Shown one piece after another: positions 7,906 to 15,821 of a stretch of DNA of 64,000 nt. This DNA is from Gammaproteobacteria bacterium (GTDB lineage: Bacteria > Pseudomonadota > Gammaproteobacteria > Pseudomonadales > UBA5518). Position numbers and translations under genes: made by a program. The stretch spans positions 682,001 through 746,000 of the forward strand of contig JADKDK010000004.1 of assembly GCA_016718385.1 (NCBI GenBank). The letters run 5' to 3'. A model generated the notes under the pieces. That model ran no database searches. It was not told the DNA's origin and was given only the letters and a program-made list of their open reading frames with translations. Positions within the stretch are counted from its first letter, which is position 1, and every line of letters begins with the position of its first letter.

Positions 7906-8520
7906 TCACTCCGCCGCCCCGCGCGGGTAGACGGTGAACGACAGGAACCTGATCGGGCATTGCAGCAGCCGATGCGGCCCGTGCGGCACCTCGCCCTGGA
8001 ACGTCAACGCATCCCCCGGCTCCAGCACGTACGTCGATTGCCCGCAGCGGTACTCGATCACCCCTTCGAGCATGTAGAGCAACTCGGTGCCCGGGTGCTG
8101 AAATGTCGGGTATTGCTCCGTATCGTCGGTCATCGTGATCAGGAAGGGCTCGAACAGCTTCACCGGGCCCTGGTCATAGGCCAGCAGGTGGTAGGTGTGC
8201 CCACTTTTGGTGCCGCGGCGCACCACTTCCATGCCTGCGCCGCGCTTGATGTGCTGCGCGGCGCTCGAGGCGACGTCGTATTTGCTGAACAGCATCGACA
8301 TCGACACGCCCAGCGCGCGCGCGATGCGACCGAGCGTGTCCATGCCGGCCGAAGTCTGGCCGTTCTCGATCTTCGACAGCATGCCGCGGCTGATGCCGGC
8401 CTGTTCGGATACCTGCGCGAGGGTCAGCCCCTCGCGCTGGCGCAGTTCCCGGATGGCAGCGCCCACGGCTTCCTCCATCGGGAGCGCCGGCCGGCCGGGC
8501 GCTCCAGGCGATTTCCTCAT
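7906..8520 (-). CDS. XRE-family regulator with C-terminal cupin domain
   Basis: A 204-residue regulator. A helix-turn-helix of the Cro/C1 type occupies residues 18-75 (LAQVSEQAGISRGMLSKIEN), and a cupin sensor domain residues 110-200 (HPGTELLYMLEGVIEY, LEPGDALTFQGEVPHGP). This architecture (PuuR/SutR-like) usually controls amine or amino-acid catabolism. It is divergent from the glutamine synthetase-like gene, so it most likely controls the gmaS-mgsABC operon (inference from position). A start at M15 is possible, but the ATG at 8520 precedes a basic tail seen in similar regulators. Confidence 0.85.
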   Translation of the reverse strand: MRKSPGAPGRPALPMEEAVGAAIRELRQREGLTLAQVSEQAGISRGMLSKIENGQTSAGMDTLGRIARALGVSMSMLFSKYDVASSAAQHIKRGAGMEVVRRGTKSGHTYHLLAYDQGPVKLFEPFLITMTDDTEQYPTFQHPGTELLYMLEGVIEYRCGQSTYVLEPGDALTFQGEVPHGPHRLLQCPIRFLSFTVYPRGAAE

Positions 8521-8691
8521 GCTCTGCTCTCCGGGTCTGGCCTGCGTGCTTGCAGTCTAGCGAGCCGCGACCGTCGTGGCGATTTCATTTCAGGCACAAA
8601 TGTTGCTCTGCAAGAAACATCAGTCCCGATGCGCATCTTCCGACACCAAGCCGGTGCATGACGGGGCCATGGAATCCACACCACAACCAGA

Positions 8692-8696
8692 AGGAG
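8692..8696 (+). promoter_or_regulatory. Ribosome binding site that decides a TTG start
   Basis: AGGAG lies 8 nt upstream of TTG at 8705. The alternative in-frame ATG at 8669 has no comparable site. This and the family length support TTG as the real start of the GmaS-like gene. Confidence 0.7.
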
Positions 8697-8704
8697 TACC
8701 TGTC

Positions 8705-10087
8705 TTGAACGCAGCAACCACACCCGCCACGACCGAGCTGGTGCCCCCGCCGCGCTTCGACTCGGTCGAGGAAGCCCAGCGCTACCTTAAATCGCAGGGC
8801 GTGCAGTACGTGCTGGCGCAGTTCGTCGACATCCATGGCGTGGCCAAGGCCAAGTCCGTGCCGGTCGATCATCTCGGCACGGTGATGACCGATGGCGCCG
8901 GTTTTGCCGGCTTCGCGATCTGTGGCGTAGGCATCGAGCCGCACGGGCCCGACTTCATGGCCAGGGGCGATCTCGCCACGCTCTCGGTGGTGCCGTGGCA
9001 GCCGGGGCTGGCGCGCATCGTCTGCGAGGGCCACGTCAACGACCAGCCCTGGGAGTTCGACAGCCGCGTCACGCTGAAGAAACAGGTGGCACGCCTGAGC
9101 GCCCGGGGGCTGGTGATGTATACCGGACTCGAGCCGGAATTCTCGCTGCTGGTGCGCAAGGCCGATGGCTCCGTTGCCCCCTGCGACCCCAGCGACACGC
9201 TGGCCAAGCCCTGCTACGACTACAAGGGCCTCTCGCGCACGCGCGCCTACCTGGAGCGGCTGTCCAACGCCCTGCGCGCCAGCGGCATCGACGTCTACCA
9301 GATCGACCACGAGGACGCCAACGGGCAGTTCGAGCTCAACTACACCTACACCGACTGCGTGACCTCCTGCGACCACTTCATCTTCTTCAAGATGGCGGCC
9401 AGCGAGATCGCCAACGAAATGGGGCTGGTCTGCTCGTTCATGCCCAAGCCTTTTGCCAACCGCCCGGGCAACGGCATGCACATGCATGTGTCGCTCGGCG
9501 ACGGCCGGAAAAACCTGTTCCAGGACCGGAGCGATCCGCAAGGGCTGGAACTCTCGCAGATGGCCTACCACTTCCTGGGCGGTCTGCTCGCGCACGCGCC
9601 GGCGTTGACCGCGCTGTGCGCGCCTACCGTGAACTCCTACAAGCGCCTGGTGGTGGGCCGCTCGCTGACCGGCGCCACCTGGGCGCCGGCCTACATCAGC
9701 TACGGCGACAACAACCGCTCGACGATGGTGCGCATCCCCAAGGGCCGGCTGGAACTGCGCCTGGGCGACGGTGCCTGCAACCCCTACCTGGCCACGGCCG
9801 CCGTCATCGCGGCGGGCCTGGACGGCATCGAGAACCGGATGGACCCGGGCGCACCGCGCAACGTCAACCTGTACGAGTGGAGCGAAGCGCAGTTGCAGGA
9901 AGCCGGCATCGGACTGTTGCCGCAGAACCTCGACGCCGCGCTCGATGCGCTCGAAGCCGACAGCCTGATCTGCGAGGCCCTGGGGCCGGTGGCCGGTGAG
10001 TTCCTGAAGTACAAGCGCATGGAATGGATCGAGTACATGCGCTTCGTCTCGGACTGGGAAATCAGGCAGTACCTCGAGTTTTTCTGA
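8705..10087 (+). CDS. gmaS: Type III glutamine synthetase / gamma-glutamylmethylamide synthetase
   Basis: A 460-residue ATP-dependent ligase of the glutamine synthetase superfamily, which joins ammonia or methylamine to glutamate. Conserved parts are the beta-grasp start (YVLAQFVDIHGVAKAKSVPV), GLEPEFSLL with a metal-binding Glu, GNGMHMHVSLGDG with the catalytic His, NSYKRLVVG, and NRSTMVRIP. Linkage to three split glutamate-synthase genes is the signature of GmaS in the N-methylglutamate pathway of methylamine use, and of glnT/glx loci. Substrate preference (ammonia or methylamine) cannot be read from the sequence. TTG was chosen as start because of the strong AGGAG site. The mgsA-like gene follows after 15 nt. 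Confidence 0.8.
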   Translation: MNAATTPATTELVPPPRFDSVEEAQRYLKSQGVQYVLAQFVDIHGVAKAKSVPVDHLGTVMTDGAGFAGFAICGVGIEPHGPDFMARGDLATLSVVPWQPGLARIVCEGHVNDQPWEFDSRVTLKKQVARLSARGLVMYTGLEPEFSLLVRKADGSVAPCDPSDTLAKPCYDYKGLSRTRAYLERLSNALRASGIDVYQIDHEDANGQFELNYTYTDCVTSCDHFIFFKMAASEIANEMGLVCSFMPKPFANRPGNGMHMHVSLGDGRKNLFQDRSDPQGLELSQMAYHFLGGLLAHAPALTALCAPTVNSYKRLVVGRSLTGATWAPAYISYGDNNRSTMVRIPKGRLELRLGDGACNPYLATAAVIAAGLDGIENRMDPGAPRNVNLYEWSEAQLQEAGIGLLPQNLDAALDALEADSLICEALGPVAGEFLKYKRMEWIEYMRFVSDWEIRQYLEFF

Positions 10088-10102
10088 AAGGACGGAGCAA
10101 CC

Positions 10103-11011
10103 ATGTGTGGAATTGTCGGACTCTTGTTGAAAAAACCGGCGCTGCACGAGCGCCTGGGCGAGCTCATGGTGCCGATGCTGATCGGCATGACCGAGCGCGG
10201 CCCGGACTCGGCAGGCATGGCCGTATTCGGTCCCCCTTTGCCCGGGCAGCAGCGCAAGATCAGCCTGTATTCGGGACTGACCGATGACGGCGCGGCCTAC
10301 GACTGGGTGGGACTGGTGGATGCCATCAACGCGGCGCTCAAGGTGCATGCCACGCCCGCGATCAAGGGCAACCACGCGGTGCTGCGCTTCGAGGGCCAGG
10401 CCGAACCGGTAAAGGCCTTCGTCAAGGCATACGACGCGAAGCTGCACCTGCTGTCGACCGGGCGCAGCATCGAGCTGTACAAGGATATCGGCACGCCGGC
10501 CCAGGTTGCCGAGCGCTACGATTTCGCGCATCTCGCGGGCAGCCACCTGGTCGGCCACACGCGCATGGCCACCGAGTCGGCCGTGACGCCCGACCGTGCG
10601 CACCCGTTCACCGCGGGCGAGGATTTCTGCCTGGTGCACAACGGTTCGCTGTCCAACCCCAACGGCGTGCGCCGCATGCTCGAGCCGCGCGGCATCCGCT
10701 TCGAGACCGACAACGACACCGAGGCCGCGTGCCGCTTCCTCGAATGGCGATTGCGCGAAGGCGACACGCTGCATGCCGCGCTGCAGAAGGGCTTCGAGGC
10801 GCTCGACGGTTTTTACACTTTCCTGATGGGCACGGCCACGGAGCTCGCGCTCATCCGCGACCCCTTCGCCTGCAAGCCGGCGGTGGTGGCCGAGACCGAC
10901 GACTACGTCGCCATCGCCAGCGAATTCCGCTCGCTGGCCCATCTGCCCGACGTCAAGCACGCCAGGGTATTCGAACCCGCGCCCGAGGAGATGTACGTAT
11001 GGAAGATCTGA
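10103..11011 (+). CDS. mgsA: Class II glutamine amidotransferase subunit (MgsA/GlxB-like)
   Basis: A 302-residue Ntn-type glutaminase subunit. After Met removal the protein starts with the nucleophilic cysteine (MCGIVGLLLKKP). Further amidotransferase motifs are TERGPDSAGMA, VGHTRMATES and DFCLVHNGSLSN. In the N-methylglutamate synthase complex this subunit releases the amine from the gamma-glutamyl amide. It corresponds to the N-terminal domain of GltB as a separate gene. The ATG follows gmaS by 15 nt, and the next gene starts inside its last codons (13-nt overlap), so the subunits are translationally coupled. Confidence 0.85.
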   Translation: MCGIVGLLLKKPALHERLGELMVPMLIGMTERGPDSAGMAVFGPPLPGQQRKISLYSGLTDDGAAYDWVGLVDAINAALKVHATPAIKGNHAVLRFEGQAEPVKAFVKAYDAKLHLLSTGRSIELYKDIGTPAQVAERYDFAHLAGSHLVGHTRMATESAVTPDRAHPFTAGEDFCLVHNGSLSNPNGVRRMLEPRGIRFETDNDTEAACRFLEWRLREGDTLHAALQKGFEALDGFYTFLMGTATELALIRDPFACKPAVVAETDDYVAIASEFRSLAHLPDVKHARVFEPAPEEMYVWKI

Positions 11012-11688
11012 GCTTCGACCTGGGCGAGCAGCCGGTGCGCGCCCTGAACCAGTTCCTGCATGGCCCGCCCGGGACCCTCGCGGGCAAGCATGTGCGGGTG
11101 ATCAATCCCGATGGCGCCCACAACATCGCCGTGGGCATCAATGCCCCCGTGAAAGTGACCATCGACGGGCATGCGGGCTACTACGCCGCCGGCATGAACA
11201 AGTTTGCCGAGGTCACCATCGAGGGCAGCGCCTCCACGGGTGTCGCCGAGAACATGATGAGCGGCACCGTGCGCGTGAAGGGCTTTGCCTCCAACGGTGC
11301 CGGCGCTTCGGCCCATGGCGGCCTGCTGATCATCGAGGGCGACGCCGGACTGCGCTGCGGCATCTCGCTCAAGGGCGGCGATATCGTGGTCGGGGGATCC
11401 GTGGGCAGCTTCTCCGGTTTCATGGCCCAGGCCGGGCGCATGGTGATCTGCGGTGATGCCGGCGATGCGCTCGGCGACTCGCTCTACGAGGCCGTCATCT
11501 ACGTGCGCGGCGCCATCAAGTCGCTCGGGGCCGATGCCCGGATCGAGCCGCTCACCGCCAGCGACATCGCGACGCTCGGCGAGCTGCTGGGCACCGCGGG
11601 CCTGCGACACGATCCCGCATCATTCAAGCGCGTGGCATCCGCCCGAACGCTCTACCACTGGAACGCCGACGCCGATCAGGAGTATTGA
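10999..11688 (+). CDS. mgsB: GltB C-terminal-like (GXGXG) subunit, MgsB/GlxC-like
   Basis: A 229-residue right-handed beta-helix protein corresponding to the C-terminal GXGXG domain of glutamate synthase. Repeated glycine steps are visible (YYAAGMNKFAEVTIEGSAST, ENMMSGTVRVKGFASNGAGA, GGDIVVGGSVGSFSGFMAQ). In the split enzyme this subunit has a structural role, linking amidotransferase and FMN subunits. The ATG at 10999 overlaps the end of the mgsA-like gene by 13 nt. The next gene starts 1 nt after its stop codon, so a single polycistron is certain in layout. Confidence 0.85.
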   Translation: MEDLSFDLGEQPVRALNQFLHGPPGTLAGKHVRVINPDGAHNIAVGINAPVKVTIDGHAGYYAAGMNKFAEVTIEGSASTGVAENMMSGTVRVKGFASNGAGASAHGGLLIIEGDAGLRCGISLKGGDIVVGGSVGSFSGFMAQAGRMVICGDAGDALGDSLYEAVIYVRGAIKSLGADARIEPLTASDIATLGELLGTAGLRHDPASFKRVASARTLYHWNADADQEY

Positions 11689-11689
11689 G

Positions 11690-13057
11690 ATGTCCCATCC
11701 CGAACAACCCGCACACATCACCAGGCGCCTGCAGACCGAGGAGTCCGCGAGCTACGACAGGAGCACGCTGGACTACATCCACCGTGCCTCGGCCACCGGT
11801 CTCTACGAAATCCGCGGCCTGGGCGCCAAGCGCAAGCTGCCGCACTTCGACGACCTGGTGTTCCTGACCGCCTCGCTCTCGCGCTACCCGCTGGAGGGCT
11901 ACCGCGAGAAGTGCTCGACGCGAACGGTGCTGGGCACCCGTTTCGCGAAGAAGCCCGTCGTGCTGGAAACCCCCGTCACGATTGCCGGCATGAGTTTCGG
12001 CGCGTTGTCGGCGAACGTGAAGGAAGCGCTGGGCAAGGCCGCCACCGCCATGGGCACCACCACCACCACCGGCGACGGCGGCATGACGCCCGAGGAGCGC
12101 CAGTCCTCGAAGACCCTGGTCTACCAGTGCCTGCCCTCGCGCTACGGCTTCGATCCGGATGATGTGCGCCGCGCCGACGCCATCGAGGTGGTGCTGGGGC
12201 AGGGCGCCAAGCCCGGCGGTGGCGGCATGCTGCTGGGCCAGAAGGTCAACCCGCGCGTGGCGAAGATGCGCACCCTGCCCGAGGGCGTGGACCAGCGCTC
12301 CGCGAGCCGGCACCCGGACTGGACCGGCCCGGACGATCTGGCCATCAAGATCCAGGAGCTGCGCGAGATCACCGATTGGGAAAAGCCCATTTACGTCAAG
12401 GTCGGTGCGACCCGCGTGTTCAACGACGTGAAGCTGGCGGTGCATGCCGGCGCCGACGTGGTGGTGGTCGACGGCATGCAGGGCGGCACTGCCGCCACGC
12501 AGACCTGCTTCATCGAGCACGCCGGCATCCCCACGCTGGCGGCGGTGCGCCAGGCGGTCGCGGCGCTGGAGGATCTCGACATGAAGGGCACCGTGCAGCT
12601 GATCGTCTCGGGCGGCATCCGCACCGGGGCGGACGTGGCCAAGGCCCTGGCGCTGGGCGCCGATGCGGTTGCCATCGGCCAGGGCGTGCTGATGGCGCTC
12701 GGCTGCAATCGCGACACCTACCAGCAGGGTGGCCAGATCCACAGTGCCGAGGCCGGCTATGCGGCGCTCGGCACCGCGCCGGGCTTCTGCCACCACTGCC
12801 ACACCGGCAAATGCCCGGTGGGCGTGACCACCCAGGACACGGTGCTCGAGCAGCGCCTGGAGCCCGAGTGGGGCGCGAAGCACGTCAGGAACTACCTCAA
12901 GACCCTGACCATGGAACTGACCACGTTGGCCCGTGCCTGCGGCAAGCAGGACGTGCACCACCTCGAGCCCGAGGACCTGGTGGCGCTGACCGTGGAGGCC
13001 GCCGCCATGGCCCGCGTGCCGCTGGCGGGAACGAGCTGGATACCCGGGCAGAACTGA
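11690..13057 (+). CDS. mgsC: FMN-binding glutamate synthase-like subunit (MgsC/GlxD-like)
   Basis: A 455-residue catalytic subunit with the FMN-binding TIM barrel of glutamate synthase (PVTIAGMSFGALSANVKEAL, then KPGGGGMLLGQKVNP, DVVVVDGMQGGTAA and LIVSGGIRTGADVAKALALG). Near residue 370 the cysteine cluster CHHCHTGKCPVG resembles the site that binds the 3Fe-4S cluster in GltB. In the N-methylglutamate pathway this subunit makes N-methylglutamate from the released methylamine and 2-oxoglutarate. It closes the gmaS-mgsABC operon. Genes for N-methylglutamate dehydrogenase (mgdABCD) do not follow, which is unusual for a complete methylamine pathway. Confidence 0.85.
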   Translation: MSHPEQPAHITRRLQTEESASYDRSTLDYIHRASATGLYEIRGLGAKRKLPHFDDLVFLTASLSRYPLEGYREKCSTRTVLGTRFAKKPVVLETPVTIAGMSFGALSANVKEALGKAATAMGTTTTTGDGGMTPEERQSSKTLVYQCLPSRYGFDPDDVRRADAIEVVLGQGAKPGGGGMLLGQKVNPRVAKMRTLPEGVDQRSASRHPDWTGPDDLAIKIQELREITDWEKPIYVKVGATRVFNDVKLAVHAGADVVVVDGMQGGTAATQTCFIEHAGIPTLAAVRQAVAALEDLDMKGTVQLIVSGGIRTGADVAKALALGADAVAIGQGVLMALGCNRDTYQQGGQIHSAEAGYAALGTAPGFCHHCHTGKCPVGVTTQDTVLEQRLEPEWGAKHVRNYLKTLTMELTTLARACGKQDVHHLEPEDLVALTVEAAAMARVPLAGTSWIPGQN

Positions 13058-13137
13058 ATCACGGTGAACGGCGCGCCGTCGTGTTCACGTCATCGAGGCG
13101 GGTCACGACGGGGCGCCGGGGTCGCGGCACTCAAACT

Positions 13138-13169
13138 TATGGTCAACATTGTTGTTCATAAATTATAAT
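13138..13169 (+). promoter_or_regulatory. Promoter with embedded palindromic operator upstream of dioxygenase 1
   Basis: A perfect TATAAT lies at 13164-13169; TGGTCA at 13140-13145 (18-nt spacer) is a 4/6 match for a -35. Overlapping both is a near-perfect inverted repeat at 13138-13160, left arm TATGGTCAACA and right arm TGTTGTTCATA around one central T, 9 of 11 positions paired. This looks like a repressor site for the downstream TauD-SDR pair. Confidence 0.55.
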
Positions 13170-13200
13170 CGCGGCTGGCGCCATCCAGCCGGAGAGACCC

Positions 13201-14013
13201 ATGGCATTGACGACTGTTGAACTGACCCCGCGCATCGGCACGGAGATCCGCACCGATATCGAAACCCTGGTGAGCGGCCGACATGCGGCGCAGATCCGCG
13301 AGCTGCTGCAGCAGCGCGGAGTCCTGGTCCTGCGCGGCCTGCACCTCGACAAGGACCAGCAGCTGGCTTTTTCGCACACGCTCGGCAAGGTCCAGCCCCA
13401 GGGCGAGGGCGGCATCTTCAAGATCAGCATCGATCCGAAGGAGAGTCCCGGGGCGGAATACCTCAAGGGCTCCTTCTACTGGCATATCGACGGCGCCACC
13501 GACGACGTTCCCAACTTCGCGGCCACGCTCAATGCCAGGACATTGTCCAGGACCGGCGGCAGCACCTATTTCGCGAATACCTATGCCGCTTATGACGACC
13601 TCCCCGAGGAGGAAAAGAAGGCCTATGACCAGTTGCGGGTGGTGCACAGCTTCGAGTTCGTGCAGCGTTGGGTGAACCCGGAGCCCAGTTCGTTCGAGCT
13701 CGCCTTCTGGCAGACGCGCACGCCAAAGGTGCATCCGCTGGTCTGGAAGCACAGGTCCGGTCGCAAGTCGCTGGTGCTCGGCTCCACCGCGGAGTATGTC
13801 GAGGGCATGGACAGGGCACAGGGGCGCGCGTTGCTGACGAAGCTGCGCGAATGGTCGACGCAGCCGCAGTTCGTCTATCGTCATGACTGGCAGCCCGGCG
13901 ATCTGCTGGTCTGGGACAACACCGGCACCATGCATCGCGTCGATCCCTACCCGGTAGAGGAAGGCCGCCTGATGCACCGCACCACGATCGAGGCGGAGGA
14001 AGCACTGGCCTGA
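13201..14013 (+). CDS. TauD/TfdA-family Fe(II)/2-oxoglutarate dioxygenase 1
   Basis: A 270-residue non-haem iron dioxygenase. The metal triad is H95 and D97 in YWHIDGATDD and H245 in TMHRVDP; R256, 11 residues after H245 as in TauD, would bind the 2-oxoglutarate carboxylate. Such enzymes hydroxylate sulfonates, phenoxyacids or carnitine-like compounds, often cleaving the substrate. The substrate cannot be named. It has its own promoter with a palindromic operator and is followed 52 bp later by an SDR dehydrogenase, so the pair probably works in sequence (hydroxylation, then alcohol oxidation). It is a close paralogue of the dioxygenase at 15822: same length and identical positions of the key residues. 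Confidence 0.87.
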   Translation: MALTTVELTPRIGTEIRTDIETLVSGRHAAQIRELLQQRGVLVLRGLHLDKDQQLAFSHTLGKVQPQGEGGIFKISIDPKESPGAEYLKGSFYWHIDGATDDVPNFAATLNARTLSRTGGSTYFANTYAAYDDLPEEEKKAYDQLRVVHSFEFVQRWVNPEPSSFELAFWQTRTPKVHPLVWKHRSGRKSLVLGSTAEYVEGMDRAQGRALLTKLREWSTQPQFVYRHDWQPGDLLVWDNTGTMHRVDPYPVEEGRLMHRTTIEAEEALA

Positions 14014-14065
14014 TCGAGCGGCTTCACGGCGAAACAAAACCGCTCCCAAGGCGAGGATTCGGAGT

Positions 14066-14818
14066 ATGTGGATTTCGAACAAGGGCAAGGTTGCCGTCGT
14101 CACCGGTGCCGGTTCGGGTATCGGCCGGGCCATCGCCGTGCGGCTGGCGCGCGATGACGCGGCCATCGCCGTCTGGGACATCAATGCCGAAGGCGCCGCC
14201 GAAACGGCCAGGATGATCACGGACGCCGGCGGCAAGGCCATTGCCATCGGCGTCGATTGCTCCGACAAGGCGGCGATCACGGCGGCGGCGCAGCGGACCC
14301 GCGCCGAGCTCGGCTCGATCACCATCCTCGTCAACAATGCAGGCATTGCTCCCTTCACCCCGTTCATGGACATCGGCGAGGAGCTCTTCGACAAGGTGAT
14401 CCGCATCAACCTCAAGGGCCCGTTCCTCGTCATCCGGGAGATCATGCCCGACATGGTGGCGGCGAAATGGGGCCGCATCATCAACATCACCTCGTCCTCG
14501 ACCCAGTCGGGCTCGGTCGGGCAGACGCACTACGTGTCGTCCAAGGGCGGTCTGCTCGGCATGACGAAGGCGCTGGCGTTGGAGTACGCACCCACCGGCA
14601 TCACCGTGAACATGGTGCCACCGGGCTTCATCGATACACCGATGCTGCGCGCCTCCCCGGTCGACGTCGATGCCTATGCCGCGTCCATGCCGATGAAGCG
14701 CGTCGGCAAGCCCGAGGACATTGCCGCGGCCTGCGCTTTCCTTGCGTCGGAGGAAGCCGGCTACATCACCGGCCAGACGATCAGCACGAACGGTGGCCGC
14801 TACATGGGTTCGGCCTGA
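14066..14818 (+). CDS. SDR-family oxidoreductase, partner of dioxygenase 1
   Basis: A 250-residue classical short-chain dehydrogenase. It has the cofactor motif TGAGSGIG at about residues 12-19, the NNAG motif (ILVNNAGIA), an active-site serine in ITSSSTQSG, YxxxK in YVSSKGG, and the C-terminal GQTISTNGGRYM. An aspartate after the second strand (VWDINAEG) favours NAD(H). It probably oxidises an alcohol produced by the preceding dioxygenase. Its 3' end overlaps the convergent Sel1-repeat gene by 19 bp. Confidence 0.87.
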   Translation: MWISNKGKVAVVTGAGSGIGRAIAVRLARDDAAIAVWDINAEGAAETARMITDAGGKAIAIGVDCSDKAAITAAAQRTRAELGSITILVNNAGIAPFTPFMDIGEELFDKVIRINLKGPFLVIREIMPDMVAAKWGRIINITSSSTQSGSVGQTHYVSSKGGLLGMTKALALEYAPTGITVNMVPPGFIDTPMLRASPVDVDAYAASMPMKRVGKPEDIAAACAFLASEEAGYITGQTISTNGGRYMGSA

Positions 14819-15627
14819 GATCGTGGCGGGGCGTTGCGCTCCCTGACGAGTTCCTCGAAGCAGGCGTCCCCCTCCGTGCGGGCGGCGGGTCCGATCGAGT
14901 GCAACGCCTGCTCGTAGTCTTCCCGTATCGCATCCGCATCTTCATTCACCGGTCCTCCGGATTCGCGCAGGCAGATATCGTGCGCCCAGCGTATCCACGC
15001 CCAGGCCTGCGCCGCGTTGACTTCATGCCCGAGTCCGTCGCGGTAGACGCGATGCAGCGCCCTTGCGGCGTGCACATTGCCGTCCAGGGCGGGAGGGACG
15101 AGTTCGCGCAGGTAAGCGGCGAGCTCTGCGATGGCAACGGGATCGCCGTCCTCCGCGGCTCCGAGGTGCAGCCATGCGGCGACGACGATGTCCTTGTCGA
15201 TGCCGTCGCCCAGCCTGAGCATGGTCCCCAGCTCGCGCATGGCGGCCGCGTCACCGGCATTGGCGGCCTGCAGCAGGTACTCCGCCGCCAGGGCCTTGTC
15301 CGGTTCGACGCCGATGCCGTGCAGGTAAATGAGACCGAGGTTGTACTGCGCGGCGGGCTCGTCCTGTGCGGCGCTCAGCCGATACCAGTGGATCGCCTCC
15401 CCGATGTCGGGAGCGCACCCCAGGCCGTCGCGCAGCATCGTTGCCAGGTCGTTGCATGCCTGCGCATGTCCCTGCTCCGCGGCGATGCGCAAACAGCTCA
15501 TTGCCGCGGGATAATCAGCCTCGACGCCATCGGCGAGTAGGATGTGTCCCTGCTCGAATGCATCGCTGGCATCCGGTTGCGCGGACAACGTCGCCCTGGC
15601 GGCGCGTGGTTTCGATTTTCTGGCCAT
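14800..15627 (-). CDS. Sel1-like repeat (TPR-like) protein
   Basis: A 275-residue protein built of Sel1-like repeats, recognised by recurring A-x2-x-L-x2-x-Y/G-x-G patterns: DYPAAMSCLRIAAEQGHAQA, GEAIHWYRLSAAQDEPAAQY, then NLGLIYLHGIGVEPDKALAA and further weaker units. About four to five repeats occupy residues 30-200. Sel1 proteins scaffold protein-protein contacts. The ATG at 15627 starts a basic tail (MARKSKPRAARATL); the longer upstream extension is arginine- and cysteine-rich and was rejected. There is no signal peptide, so it is cytoplasmic. It sits between the two dioxygenase modules on the opposite strand; no functional link is evident. Confidence 0.75.
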   Translation of the reverse strand: MARKSKPRAARATLSAQPDASDAFEQGHILLADGVEADYPAAMSCLRIAAEQGHAQACNDLATMLRDGLGCAPDIGEAIHWYRLSAAQDEPAAQYNLGLIYLHGIGVEPDKALAAEYLLQAANAGDAAAMRELGTMLRLGDGIDKDIVVAAWLHLGAAEDGDPVAIAELAAYLRELVPPALDGNVHAARALHRVYRDGLGHEVNAAQAWAWIRWAHDICLRESGGPVNEDADAIREDYEQALHSIGPAARTEGDACFEELVRERNAPPRSQAEPM

Positions 15628-15766
15628 GATCTGCCTTGCAGTGGCGGGGCGAGCGCATCGTATCAGGCCTGCGCTGCAATGGCCGCGATCTGCACCGGGA
15701 CCATGAGCGGCGCCAGAGCGATACGCAGCCACGCGTAGCGAGGTCGCACCGGGTAGTGAAGCGGAT

Positions 15767-15797
15767 TTGACGCAAAAGTACTGAGCGGTATCATAAT
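15767..15797 (+). promoter_or_regulatory. Candidate promoter for dioxygenase 2
   Basis: TTGACG at 15767-15772 and CATAAT at 15792-15797 with a 19-nt spacer, slightly long for sigma-70. It lies 25 nt upstream of the ATG at 15822. The palindrome seen at dioxygenase 1 is not repeated here, so the paralogues may be regulated differently. Confidence 0.4.
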
Positions 15798-15821
15798 TCG
15801 AAAACCAGGGAGAGAACGGCC

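Noticed and set aside
8600..8620. Possible XRE operator: TTGC-TCT-GCAA and ATGTT...AACAT between the regulator and gmaS
   Set aside because: The two dyads do not share a centre and both are short; not enough to claim an operator.
8585..10960. 791-residue minus-strand open frame opposite gmaS-mgsA
   Set aside because: A GC-rich codon-position shadow of two well-supported genes; its translation is low-complexity and His/Arg/Ala-rich.
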